Shown here piece after piece: positions 9,001 through 18,072 of a stretch of DNA of 64,000 nt. This DNA is from Flavobacteriales bacterium (GTDB lineage Bacteria; Bacteroidota; Bacteroidia; Flavobacteriales_E; Vicingaceae): contig JAJCYO010000075.1 in assembly GCA_029262875.1 (NCBI GenBank), positions 1 through 64,000 on the forward strand. The letters are read 5' to 3'. How positions within the stretch are numbered: the stretch's first letter is position 1; each line of letters starts with the position of its first letter. Both the position numbers and the translations under genes were made by a program. The notes below the pieces were generated by a model. That model did no database searches, was not told the origin of the DNA, and worked only from the letters and a program-made list of their open reading frames with translations.

Positions 9001-9110
9001 AAGTCAACGTTGTTAATTAGTACAAAAGTGATGGTATGAATTTAGGAAATTATAGCAGCGAAAACTGCTACCCATTCTTTAGTTATTAACATTGGAGTTG
9101 TTAAGATGTT

Positions 9111-9773
9111 CTATTGCTTTTCAAAAGTAACAGTTCCGATATGAGGAGCTATTGCAGTGCCATTTCCCAATGGAGTGTCTACTAATAATGTAATGGGAGA
9201 TTGTGGTGATGTGATACTATTACTTGAAACAAATGTTGTTCCGTCATCTGAACCTGCATCATACATCAACAAGTTAATTGTTTTGCTTTCAACAAATGAA
9301 ACACCATCGAAAAGGTTAATATTTACTACTCCTACATACCAATCTGGACTTGGAGCAAGCATAGAAACCAATGTTACTGAAGAATACTCCTCATCTATCT
9401 TTATATTAATAGTTATCGTTCCAACCCCGCTACTTAAGCTGTTTCCAACAAATAGGTTAGCGCCTTCTTCATTCGCTATTCTAACATTTATTTCATCATC
9501 GAGCGGGCTTGTTAATCCAGATTCTGCCATTTTCTTAACTCCTTCTGTAGCTATTGACCCAAGAGAGAAAAATATTGATGTTGATTGATGGCTCCACCCT
9601 ATTATTGGGGAAAAATGCGCATTAGAAGGATAACTTGTGGGAAAATCTATATTATTCCAGTTTAAATTAAAAGTAACGCTATATTCAGCTACCTTATCAA
9701 TATCTCTTCCCTTTTCTTTTTTACAACTAAACAGAAGTAGCGTAATTAATATATAGAGTAATTTCTTTTTCAT
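9111..9773 (-). CDS. Spondin_N-domain lipoprotein
   Basis: A 220-residue lipoprotein: signal peptide with lipobox LLFSC (Cys17). Residues about 28-190 match the spondin_N fold known from animal F-spondin and from many marine bacteria: FSPIIGWSHQ, TEGVKKMAESG, the hallmark APSPDWYVGV (140-149) and DAGSDDGTTF (172-181). The animal domain binds Ca2+ and matrix components; in bacteria the ligand is not known. It is likely anchored to a membrane lipoprotein face, and surface display is possible in this phylum. It is a single-gene unit upstream of 8785. Family call is strong, role unknown. Confidence 0.85.
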   Translation of the reverse strand: MKKKLLYILITLLLFSCKKEKGRDIDKVAEYSVTFNLNWNNIDFPTSYPSNAHFSPIIGWSHQSTSIFFSLGSIATEGVKKMAESGLTSPLDDEINVRIANEEGANLFVGNSLSSGVGTITINIKIDEEYSSVTLVSMLAPSPDWYVGVVNINLFDGVSFVESKTINLLMYDAGSDDGTTFVSSNSITSPQSPITLLVDTPLGNGTAIAPHIGTVTFEKQ

Positions 9774-9810
9774 TTCTATCTAACGCAAAAGATTAAGGGT
9801 TCATTATCTG

Positions 9811-11355
9811 TTAGAATCGATTACTAAAGCTTTGCATCAGTTTGCGCTCGTAATCTTCTTGTAACCACTTGAGGTAATTATCGGTGCTTTTGCATATGGA
9901 ATAAGAATACAATCGAATGCGGTAAGCAATCTGATCGCTCAATAGTATTGCCAACTGACGTGCATCCATCAAGTCTTCACTGTTTTCTATGCACATGGTT
10001 GAATGTTGCGCCAAGGATCGTTCCAATACCATCTTTGGTCTTTCTCCTTTTTTTTGCGACTGCTTGTATTCTTCATCTACATCAAACTCAACATTTTCTG
10101 ATTTCGCAAATTTTGCACGCACATCATCTGGCATTTTGTATTTAAAATTCTTCTCTATTTCTGAATCTACAATAATGTTATTCAAGTAAAAATCTGGAAC
10201 GCGAAAAATCTCATGCCAATCCACTTTATCATTCCATGCTCCAAAACGTGCTACATTGTTTCCTAAATCGAGAATGGTAAACTTCTTTTTATTTTCTAAA
10301 ATACGTGAACCACGCCCTATCATTTGAAAGTACAAGGTCAATGATTTTGTTGCCCTGTTTAATATAATTGTCTCTACTGTTGGTTCGTCAAAACCAGTGG
10401 TTAAAATTCCAACTGAAGTTAAGATAGCATCTGGAGTATGTTTAAACCACTCCAAAATCTCTTTTCTTTCGGCAGGTGAATTCTTATTGTCTAAATGCTT
10501 TATGGCATAACCTGCTTTGGTAAACGTATCGAACACACCTAACGAGGTACTGATACCGCTGCTAAAAATCAATGTTTTTTTACCCCTGGAATTTTCTTCA
10601 TAAGCATGCACCAATTTCTCCAACATGGGGAAATCACCGTAAAGCAAATCTGATGAACGTACGGTATAATCTCCATTGGCACCAATCTTTAGAGAGCTTA
10701 ACCCAACATCATAACAATAGGTTGTTGGTGAAGATAAAAAGCCATTTTTCACCAAATAAGAAATGGATTCTCCAACGATAAGTTCATCATAATTCTGGTA
10801 CATGGGCAACTTCACATTAGAACTCAATGGTGTTGCAGTTACGCCTAACATTACACAATCCTCAAAATAATGAAACAGCTTTCTAAACGAATTGTAATGC
10901 GCCTCATCTACAATGACCATCCCAATGTTATCGAGGTCAATCATCTCATCTTGCAAACGATTTTTTAACGTTTCTACCATGGCTACAAAGCACATGTAAT
11001 CCTTTTGGTTGGGTAAGGATTTTACTTTACTGTTGATGATCTTATTCTTTACATCAAAACCATTTAACATAGCAGATGTTTGCCCACACAACTCAATTCT
11101 ATGGGTTAAAATCAATACTTTTTTATTGGTGGTGGCAACGTACCTTCTGGCTATTTCAGAAAAAATAACCGTCTTTCCTCCTCCTGTTGGCAGCTGATAC
11201 AGTAGATTATGATTGTCAGGAGCTTTTGCTAAAGTATCAAAAATTTTATCCATGCCTTTTTGCTGGTACTCGTAAAGCACCTTTTTGGGTGGAGGCATTA
11301 AAACATCAATTTCTTCTGACATGTCCTTTAAAAATTGGGCAACAAATTTAAGCAT
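9811..11355 (-). CDS. DEAH-box superfamily 2 helicase
   Basis: A 514-residue SF2 helicase related to the UvrB/RecQ-like and restriction-type helicases. Motifs are in order: YQQKGMDKIF (Q-like), LPTGGGKT (motif I), VDEAHYNSF (II), GVTATP (III), then in the second RecA domain TLIFSSGIS (IV), TTGFDEPTVETIILNRATKS (V) and QMIGRGSRI (VI). A C-terminal helical tail of about 130 residues carries no motif I recognise. Two starts are possible: ATG 11355, used here, or ATG 11322 (MSEEIDVL). The first lies inside a perfect inverted repeat, and a TAAATTTG box at 11350-11343 on this strand would favour 11322. No nuclease or methylase gene is next to it. Confidence 0.88.
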   Translation of the reverse strand: MLKFVAQFLKDMSEEIDVLMPPPKKVLYEYQQKGMDKIFDTLAKAPDNHNLLYQLPTGGGKTVIFSEIARRYVATTNKKVLILTHRIELCGQTSAMLNGFDVKNKIINSKVKSLPNQKDYMCFVAMVETLKNRLQDEMIDLDNIGMVIVDEAHYNSFRKLFHYFEDCVMLGVTATPLSSNVKLPMYQNYDELIVGESISYLVKNGFLSSPTTYCYDVGLSSLKIGANGDYTVRSSDLLYGDFPMLEKLVHAYEENSRGKKTLIFSSGISTSLGVFDTFTKAGYAIKHLDNKNSPAERKEILEWFKHTPDAILTSVGILTTGFDEPTVETIILNRATKSLTLYFQMIGRGSRILENKKKFTILDLGNNVARFGAWNDKVDWHEIFRVPDFYLNNIIVDSEIEKNFKYKMPDDVRAKFAKSENVEFDVDEEYKQSQKKGERPKMVLERSLAQHSTMCIENSEDLMDARQLAILLSDQIAYRIRLYSYSICKSTDNYLKWLQEDYERKLMQSFSNRF

Positions 11356-11372
11356 AATTAATGCTTAAATTT
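11344..11372. promoter_or_regulatory. Perfect 12-bp inverted repeat over the helicase start
   Basis: Arms AAATTTAAGCAT (11344-11355) and ATGCTTAAATTT (11361-11372) are perfect complements around a 5-nt centre. The arm on the helicase side contains its ATG at 11355 and a TAnnTTTG-like box. It lies in the divergent gap before the gene at 11430. It could be a repressor operator or an mRNA hairpin that hides the start codon. Confidence 0.55.
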
Positions 11373-11429
11373 TATTCTAAGGATTTTATTTAACTGGAGG
11401 TTAAAATTTAATTGCTAAATTTATAGTGT

Positions 11430-13613
11430 ATGAAAAACTATTTGAATCTTTTGAACAAGCAAATAATTAACCCAAAGATTATAATAAATTTTCTTATCAC
11501 AGGGTTCATTTGCGTTGTATTTCCTTTCTGTGCTTTAAGTCAACCACAATTACAAGATGTACAAACTTATCACCATGATTTCGATGACTATGGGAGGGCA
11601 TTGGAGGTTGACGAAGATAAAAATGTGTATTTCGTAGCATTTTCAGGTGCTTCAAATGGTGGGACTAGGGGTTATATTGTTACGAAAATGGATTCTTCCG
11701 GAACCGTTATTTGGCAATATGACGGTGATAATCTTGGAACGAAAGTTGGTGCTTTCGATATAGGTATTGACTCTTTACGAAATGTTTATGTAATTATTCA
11801 GGTAGTTGGTACAGGAACTCAGTATAATGGAGATACTTTAACGTCCGCAAATGGATTGTTCTTATTGAAGTTTAGTACAAATGGCAATCCCCTGTGGTAT
11901 AAAAAATTGACAAACTTTTCTGATATAAATAATGCTGATGACGTTTTTTTAGAAACGACCAAAAGTGGTGACTGTTATATCATGAGCAACTACAGTATTC
12001 AGTCAATTTTTGGTAACGACACCCTCAATTCAGTTGGATCAGGAGATATTTTTTTAACTAAATCAGATTCTTCTGGAAATTTCTCTTGGGCTAAAAGTTT
12101 TGGAGGATCTCAGACTAGCTGTAATGACATCGCTTTTGGTCTTTCTATTGACAAAAATGAAAATGTCTTATTTTACACAGAGAACTGTGGTAATCCATCT
12201 TATCCAAGGACCATTTATAAATATCATCCAAATGGCACTTTAATTTCATCTATAGCACTTCCAACTTACAATACGGCTAATATAGTTTTCAATGTTTTCT
12301 ATGCTGATGAAAATGGCACCTCCTATTTAGGAGGTTATCAAACTCAGACTCAAATTACCATTAATGGAAATCCCGTTACTAATAATAGTGGCGCCTCCTA
12401 TACAATTTTAAAGTTTGACTCTACAGGATTTTTCACATCATCTATTATAGTTGTAGATAGCACTTCCTATAATTTGGATATTCAAAAGATATATGCTGAC
12501 ACTTATGAAAACATCTATTTAATTGGACAAGTTTGGAGCAATGTAGTCTACTTAAGCCCAAATGATTCAGTTGAATTAGGTGATTTCTTTATAACAAGCC
12601 ATGATAAATTTGGCAATTTAAAATGGGCAAAAGGATTTGGAAATGGACTTACTGCTGGTGCTTACACTAACCTATTCGATATTCAAGATTTAGAAAAGGA
12701 ATTATTCATCATTGGGACTGCAGATGGCAATTCGAATATAGATGGTAATTTCCTCGGCACTAATTGGCATGATGTGATACTGGGTAGAATGCCAGCAAAT
12801 TATTGCAATGTTAATGCAAATTATAATTATCTTAATAATGGCAATGGCAATCATTCCTTTTCTAATGCTTCGACTGGATACTTTAACCAATCTCATTGGG
12901 CTTTTGGGGATGGTAATACCTCTACAACGATAAATCCTAACCATACTTTTAGTGCCAATGGAGCTTACGTGGTGGTTTTAGCCATAAAGGATTCAACAAT
13001 TTCTGGAGACACTTGTACCGATTATTATATTGACACAATTAATGTAACAGGAGTTATAAGCCCTCTCCAATGTGTTTCTGGCTTTGTCATGTACCCTGAC
13101 ACAAATATTAGTAATATTGTTGTTGTTAACAGCTCTATTGGCAGTAATTTAAGTTATTCATGGAATTTTGGTGATGGGGACACTTCAAACCTACAAAACC
13201 CAACTCATGTATATTCAACTTCGGGGCCTTTTTATCTTTGTCTAACCATTGATGACGGAGCAGGTTGCATTGATATGTATTGCGATTCTATTGGAAAAAA
13301 TGGAGTTGTATTTAAACAAACTGGCTTTACCATTAATGTCATTTCTCCTCCTATTATAACAGGTCTTAAAAAAAGCTTAGAGTTAAATTCTAATGTTTAC
13401 ATTTATCCTAATCCTGCCACGTCTATATTGACTCTTGTTAGCAAGCAGATGATATTGAAAAAAATAAACATTAAAACTATTGCTGGTAAATTGGTAAAAA
13501 CAATAATCTCTGACTTAAATACAATTAGTGTTTCCGACTTACCATCGGGTATTTATTTTATTGAGATAGTGGGTGCTGAAAAAACACTTATTCAAAAATT
13601 TGTAAAGAATTAA
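11430..13613 (+). CDS. PKD-domain secreted protein with T9SS type A sorting domain
   Basis: A 727-residue secreted protein. The long N-terminal signal peptide ends near CALSQ. Residues about 35-450 form a repeated beta-propeller or SBBP-like region with recurring units such as YIVTKMDSSG, LLKFSTNGNPLWYK and FLTKSDSSGNFSWAK. Two PKD-like domains follow (about 480-530 with HWAFGDGNTSTTINPNHTF; about 565-615 with YSWNFGDGDTSNLQNPTHVY). The last 75 residues are a T9SS type A sorting domain (IYPNPATSILTL ... DLPSGIYFIEI ... LIQKFVKN). It should be exported through T9SS and cell-surface attached or released. Ligand is unknown. It converges on ccsBA with a 4-nt overlap. Confidence 0.88.
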   Translation: MKNYLNLLNKQIINPKIIINFLITGFICVVFPFCALSQPQLQDVQTYHHDFDDYGRALEVDEDKNVYFVAFSGASNGGTRGYIVTKMDSSGTVIWQYDGDNLGTKVGAFDIGIDSLRNVYVIIQVVGTGTQYNGDTLTSANGLFLLKFSTNGNPLWYKKLTNFSDINNADDVFLETTKSGDCYIMSNYSIQSIFGNDTLNSVGSGDIFLTKSDSSGNFSWAKSFGGSQTSCNDIAFGLSIDKNENVLFYTENCGNPSYPRTIYKYHPNGTLISSIALPTYNTANIVFNVFYADENGTSYLGGYQTQTQITINGNPVTNNSGASYTILKFDSTGFFTSSIIVVDSTSYNLDIQKIYADTYENIYLIGQVWSNVVYLSPNDSVELGDFFITSHDKFGNLKWAKGFGNGLTAGAYTNLFDIQDLEKELFIIGTADGNSNIDGNFLGTNWHDVILGRMPANYCNVNANYNYLNNGNGNHSFSNASTGYFNQSHWAFGDGNTSTTINPNHTFSANGAYVVVLAIKDSTISGDTCTDYYIDTINVTGVISPLQCVSGFVMYPDTNISNIVVVNSSIGSNLSYSWNFGDGDTSNLQNPTHVYSTSGPFYLCLTIDDGAGCIDMYCDSIGKNGVVFKQTGFTINVISPPIITGLKKSLELNSNVYIYPNPATSILTLVSKQMILKKINIKTIAGKLVKTIISDLNTISVSDLPSGIYFIEIVGAEKTLIQKFVKN

Positions 13614-16600
13614 CTTGAAGTCCGCTTATTTCGGAAATAGGCAATGGCAGCAATAAAAAATATAACCCCAGCAGATATAGGCACAAATGTAGGTATAGGC
13701 ACAGGATCACCAGCTGCATAAGAATGTAAGCCTGATAGGTAATAGTTTACACCAAAATAGGTCATAAGGACTACGCCCAATCCAATAATTGAAAGGAAAT
13801 TAAACAAGAATTTTCCATTTGCTTTTGGTATAAATCGTAAATGCAGGAGCATGGCATAAAATAGTACAATAATCAAGGCCCAAGTTTCTTTCGGGTCCCA
13901 ACCCCAATACCTACCCCAGCTTTCGTTGGCCCATATACCACCTAAAAACGTACCAATAGCAGCCATAAACAAACCAACCGTTATGATCATTTCTGAAATA
14001 GATGTTAATTCACTTATTACTCGATTCAATTTTATTTTGTTCTTAGCTGTTCTAAAAATCATTAACAACAAGTTAATAAACCCTAACAATGCCCCAAGAG
14101 TTAAAGGTGCGTAACTACCTACAATTATGGCTACGTGTATCATTAACCAATAGGAGTTAAGTACAGGAACTAAATTGGTAATTTGAGGGTCTAAAAAATT
14201 AAGGTTAGCCGAAAATAATACTACACATGCTAATATGGCTGAAGCCGCCAATATCATTTTGCTCGATTTAGAAAAGACAAAACCTACTACTACAGCTGTC
14301 CAGGATACCAACAACATTGCTTCATAACCATTGCTCCAAGGAGCATGCCCTGATATATACCACCTCACACCCAGACCAGCTGTATGAATAAGTAGTAATA
14401 TGAACAGGAAAACGCTTAAGACATTAACAACTATTTTTTTCCATTTCTTATCGTTAAAAATATCCGAGAAAAGGAAAAACAGCATTAATAATCCTATTAT
14501 AGGGTAATACCTAAAAAGTGTATTGAATATATTAATCTTGTTATAGCTTATTTCCATATCAATTTTATCTTGAGAAGGAATTACATCTGCACCAAATTTT
14601 TGCTGATAATCATCAATGTATTTTAGTGTGCTATCTGCACCACTCCAATTATTTTGCTCGATAGATTTGCTAATAGAAGAATAATAAAGTGGTAGTATCG
14701 CCTTTACAAATATAGAGTCATGAGTTGTAAATTGCCCATATTCCGTGCTACTAAACCATTTATTATTTTCATCATTTGCCTTTGGAAACAACCTTAAAAC
14801 AGATCCTTCGTAAATCATATAACAAATATTTATTCGCTCATCAACAGCCAATACATCTTTATCGTATTGTGTTTGTTCTGCTGGTCTTTTGGCATTTGCA
14901 GCTTTCACATCATCCATTAAAATGTACTGGAAGTCTTTGCCAAAAAAGTGAATAAAGGCAGCATAATTACCTTCTGCTTTCAATTTTGTTTTTAATTTTT
15001 CATTATTTCTATTGATATAAATAAATGGTACTTGTTGCCATGGTCTTGGATTATACATAATACTCAGCAGTACTTGTTCTGGCTGAAGATCTTTATATTT
15101 CGTTTTATGATGAACCTTTCTTAAAAATTCCGAAGCAAAAGTGTGCACAGGCTTCATTCTTCCTCCTTGATCTTGCACCAATAAACGAGCGAATTTATCA
15201 ACATGTGCTGCATCCATAACTACAATCTCAGAATTTGGAGCTTTAGCGTGGTTGTGTCCTTCATGTTGAGCAGATAAATCCATAGCTGAAAAAGTCGTAA
15301 CCAAGAAGAAAAGTGCAGTAACAACTTCTTTTTTAGCTTTAAGCTTTCTGATATTATGACGTAAAGTAGCAAACCTAGATTTTCTCATGAACAAGGTCAA
15401 TATCATCCCTAAAAACAGAAAGAAATAACCAATGTAAGTAATGGTTGTTCCCCAGAAATCGTGGTTTACTGAAAGTACCGTTCCCAATTCATCTTGATCA
15501 TAAGAGGATTGGAAAAAACGATAGCCATCATAATCCAACACATTGTTCATGAAAATGCGTTGATCAAACTCCACTCCTCCATTTCTATTATCCATCAAGG
15601 TCACCTCACTTGCAAAAGAAGAAGGACTCATGGATCCTGGATATTTTTCCATTTCAAAATCGTTTAACCTTACACTAAAAGGAGTAATTATCTTTTTAGA
15701 ACCGTAAGCCAAGGAGAAATTCAGAGTATCTAATTGAAAAATAGTATGGTTTGAAGTATACCCCTGTCCGCCAAAAAGAATGACTTCTTTTGTTAAATCA
15801 TTACAAGCCACATTAACAATTAAAGCATCTTCTCCACTCTTATTTTCTTTTGGCGCTGATATTTGTTTGATCACCACATTTTCATGGACGCTCTTAAACA
15901 CCAATTGAACATTATCTATTGTGTACAACCTTCTATTCTTAAATTGATGTGCTGTGTCTTTTTTAAGTATGGCCGTACTTTGGTCATCCATACTCATATA
16001 ATTAATGTCGTATGGAGAAACAACAATTAATCCTGAATCTGTTTCACTAATTTTAATCGCTTCTGGTCTTGAATCATTATTAAAAGCAACAGGAAAGTTT
16101 CCAAAGAACTTAGTTTGACCACTTTCAATGTATCGAGAAACCCGACCTCCTTGTCCAACGGTAACAATTTCAACAATGTGTTTCCCTTTTTCTGAAGTGA
16201 CTACCGTATCAATAGAATTTGGAATAAACCCTTTATAAGTTACACTTACTTTATTGTTTTTGAAATCAAAGTCATTATCGAATGACGCATTGTATTTAGG
16301 ATTTAGGTAAAGTTTCTTATCATAAGTTAACTGATCAATCTTATCATCTACCTTAAATTGCAAATAAGTGTCAGCAGAAACAATCGTGTTGCTCACCTCA
16401 CCTTCTCTAATGTGCATAGATCCTTCAAAACTAACGTATCGCGTAATACCAGCACCAATAATAATTACGATAAAAGCCAAATGAAACATCAGGGTAGCGA
16501 ACTTTACCAATCTCAATAATTTGTATTTGAAGATATTACCGATCAAATTAATAATCAACAACAGGTGAATTAATTCAAACCATCGCGTATTAAATATCAA

Positions 16601-16729
16601 TGCCTTGGAAGCTGCTGTTCCATAGTCATTCTCAATAAAAGTTGCCCAGCCTATGGCCACTGCAAAAATCACTAACAAAAGAGCCGTTAGTTTTGTTGAA
16701 AACAGAATATTTTTAATGGATTCGAGCAT
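13610..16729 (-). CDS. ccsBA: Fused cytochrome c biogenesis protein CcsBA (ResB-ResC)
   Basis: A 1039-residue System II cytochrome c synthase. The N-terminal half is CcsB/ResB-like with three early membrane helices (FSTKLTALLLVIFAVAIGW; HLLLIINLIGNIF; FHLAFIVIIIGAGI) and a large periplasmic domain. A helix near 440 precedes another long periplasmic segment, and the C-terminal 350 residues are CcsA/ResC with six or more helices and the tryptophan-rich heme motif WGWDPKETWALI near 945. It exports heme and ligates it to apocytochromes c. The fusion is the usual form in Bacteroidota. It implies a respiratory chain with c-type cytochromes, although none is encoded here. The start ATG at 16729 lies 15 nt after a TATTTTTG box. 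Confidence 0.96.
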   Translation of the reverse strand: MLESIKNILFSTKLTALLLVIFAVAIGWATFIENDYGTAASKALIFNTRWFELIHLLLIINLIGNIFKYKLLRLVKFATLMFHLAFIVIIIGAGITRYVSFEGSMHIREGEVSNTIVSADTYLQFKVDDKIDQLTYDKKLYLNPKYNASFDNDFDFKNNKVSVTYKGFIPNSIDTVVTSEKGKHIVEIVTVGQGGRVSRYIESGQTKFFGNFPVAFNNDSRPEAIKISETDSGLIVVSPYDINYMSMDDQSTAILKKDTAHQFKNRRLYTIDNVQLVFKSVHENVVIKQISAPKENKSGEDALIVNVACNDLTKEVILFGGQGYTSNHTIFQLDTLNFSLAYGSKKIITPFSVRLNDFEMEKYPGSMSPSSFASEVTLMDNRNGGVEFDQRIFMNNVLDYDGYRFFQSSYDQDELGTVLSVNHDFWGTTITYIGYFFLFLGMILTLFMRKSRFATLRHNIRKLKAKKEVVTALFFLVTTFSAMDLSAQHEGHNHAKAPNSEIVVMDAAHVDKFARLLVQDQGGRMKPVHTFASEFLRKVHHKTKYKDLQPEQVLLSIMYNPRPWQQVPFIYINRNNEKLKTKLKAEGNYAAFIHFFGKDFQYILMDDVKAANAKRPAEQTQYDKDVLAVDERINICYMIYEGSVLRLFPKANDENNKWFSSTEYGQFTTHDSIFVKAILPLYYSSISKSIEQNNWSGADSTLKYIDDYQQKFGADVIPSQDKIDMEISYNKINIFNTLFRYYPIIGLLMLFFLFSDIFNDKKWKKIVVNVLSVFLFILLLIHTAGLGVRWYISGHAPWSNGYEAMLLVSWTAVVVGFVFSKSSKMILAASAILACVVLFSANLNFLDPQITNLVPVLNSYWLMIHVAIIVGSYAPLTLGALLGFINLLLMIFRTAKNKIKLNRVISELTSISEMIITVGLFMAAIGTFLGGIWANESWGRYWGWDPKETWALIIVLFYAMLLHLRFIPKANGKFLFNFLSIIGLGVVLMTYFGVNYYLSGLHSYAAGDPVPIPTFVPISAGVIFFIAAIAYFRNKRTSS

Positions 16730-16743
16730 ACAATTATTGCCGA

Positions 16744-16751
16744 CAAAAATA
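16744..16751 (-). promoter_or_regulatory. Candidate -7 box for ccsBA
   Basis: TATTTTTG on the minus strand fits the Bacteroidota -7 consensus TAnnTTTG and sits 14 nt before the ccsBA ATG. I see no good TTTG at the -33 spacing, so this is moderate evidence only. Confidence 0.4.
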
Positions 16752-16789
16752 ACTATTTTTACAGTGTAAATAGGAATAAAAAAGTTTAA

Positions 16790-17560
16790 TTGACTGCTAT
16801 AAAAACAATAACATTAATCGGAGCTGGAAACGTAGCTACTCATCTTGGAAAAGCTTTCTTAAATCAAGGTTTTAACATTAATGAGGTGTATAGCAAGTCA
16901 TTAGAAAATGCTGTTTTACTTGCCTCAAAACTAAATGCTTCGGCATGTGATAAAATTGAGCAATTGAACTCAGGAAGCGATGCCTACCTTATTTGCATTA
17001 AAGATGATTTTATTGTTAGTATTGCAGACCTATTGCCGTTCAAGCATAAATTAATAGCCCATACTTCTGGAAGCATAGGGTTAGATGTGTTAAACCAGTT
17101 TGAAAATTATGGGATATTCTATCCGCTTCAAACATTCTCAAAAGAAGTTGAAGTAGATATTGCAGAGGTTCCGTTTTGCATCGAAGGTGCTAATAATGAA
17201 ACTGAAAGTATGTTGATGGAGTTAGGAAATTCTTTGTCCAAAAGCGTATACAAAATCAACTCCGAACAAAGAAAAAAAATCCATTTAGCTGCCGTATTTG
17301 CTTGTAACTTCAGTAATTACATGTACACCGTTTCTGAGGATATACTAAGTGAAAACGACATTGACTTCGATATCTTGAAACCATTAATATTAGAAACGGC
17401 TAAAAAAATCCAGGACAATACAGCAAGCTCAATGCAGACAGGTCCGGCAAAACGAAATGATGAAGCTGTTATAAAAAATCATATTGAAATGTTAGCTGAT
17501 TCTAAAGATTATCAAGATATTTATAAAATAATAACGAACAATATTATTAAGCGCAACTAA
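16790..17560 (+). CDS. Rossmann-fold/DUF2520 dehydrogenase-like protein
   Basis: A 256-residue protein that starts at TTG 16790. An N-terminal NAD(P)-binding Rossmann segment (TITLIGAGNVATHLGKAF) resembles the F420-dependent NADP reductase/ProC-like group. The C-terminal half is the all-helical DUF2520 domain (HLAAVFACNFSNYMYTVSEDIL, QTGPAKRNDEAVIKNHIEML). Related proteins are often annotated as 2-dehydropantoate reductase-like, but the substrate is not established. The stop overlaps the kdsC-like start by 1 nt (TAATG), so the two genes are translationally coupled; in Bacteroidota these two are frequently adjacent. Confidence 0.88.
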   Translation: MTAIKTITLIGAGNVATHLGKAFLNQGFNINEVYSKSLENAVLLASKLNASACDKIEQLNSGSDAYLICIKDDFIVSIADLLPFKHKLIAHTSGSIGLDVLNQFENYGIFYPLQTFSKEVEVDIAEVPFCIEGANNETESMLMELGNSLSKSVYKINSEQRKKIHLAAVFACNFSNYMYTVSEDILSENDIDFDILKPLILETAKKIQDNTASSMQTGPAKRNDEAVIKNHIEMLADSKDYQDIYKIITNNIIKRN

Positions 17561-18072
17561 TGGCAAATTTTAAAGAACTCTTACCAAAAATAAACTCATT
17601 TGTATTTGATATTGATGGGGTACTTTCGGATGGAAGCATTCAAGTAACAGAGAATGGAGACCAGCTTAGAACCATGAGCACAAGAGATGGCATTGCCCTT
17701 ACCATGGCCTTAAAAAAAGGTTATAATATTGCCGTCATATCTGGCGGAAACTCTCAATCAGTGATGTATCGATTTAAGTACTTAGGAATTACGGATGTTT
17801 TTTTAGGTGTTCAGGATAAAATAGAAGTGCTTCACAATTATTTTAATGACAAAAACATTACTTCAGAGAATGTGCTTTACATGGGAGATGATATTCCCGA
17901 CTATTATCCCATGAAAGAATGTGGCGTTGCAACGTGCCCCAAAGATGCAGCGATAGAAATTAAAGAAATTGCAGATTATATTTCTGATAAAAATGGAGGC
18001 CAGGGTTGTGTAAGAGACATTATTGAACAAGTAATGCGTTGTAATGGAGATTGGTTTAATCCGTTGGACTAA
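17560..18072 (+). CDS. kdsC: KdsC-like HAD phosphatase (Kdo-8-phosphate phosphatase)
   Basis: A 170-residue small HAD hydrolase without a cap domain. The catalytic loop FDIDGVLSDG carries the two aspartates, followed by STRDGIALTMALKKGYN, ISGGNS (motif II), a Lys in QDKIEVL, and YMGDDIPDYYPMKECGVATCP (motif IV). This is the KdsC pattern, an enzyme that dephosphorylates Kdo-8-phosphate in lipopolysaccharide core synthesis as a tetramer. Length is typical. kdsA/kdsB are not nearby. It is coupled to the upstream DUF2520 gene by TAATG and converges on the next gene with a 4-nt overlap. Confidence 0.88.
   Translation: MANFKELLPKINSFVFDIDGVLSDGSIQVTENGDQLRTMSTRDGIALTMALKKGYNIAVISGGNSQSVMYRFKYLGITDVFLGVQDKIEVLHNYFNDKNITSENVLYMGDDIPDYYPMKECGVATCPKDAAIEIKEIADYISDKNGGQGCVRDIIEQVMRCNGDWFNPLD

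Noticed and set aside
9785-9830. Weak inverted repeat (TCTAAC ... GTTAGA) behind the helicase gene as a terminator
   Set aside because: Six-base arms are over 20 nt apart and no T run follows.
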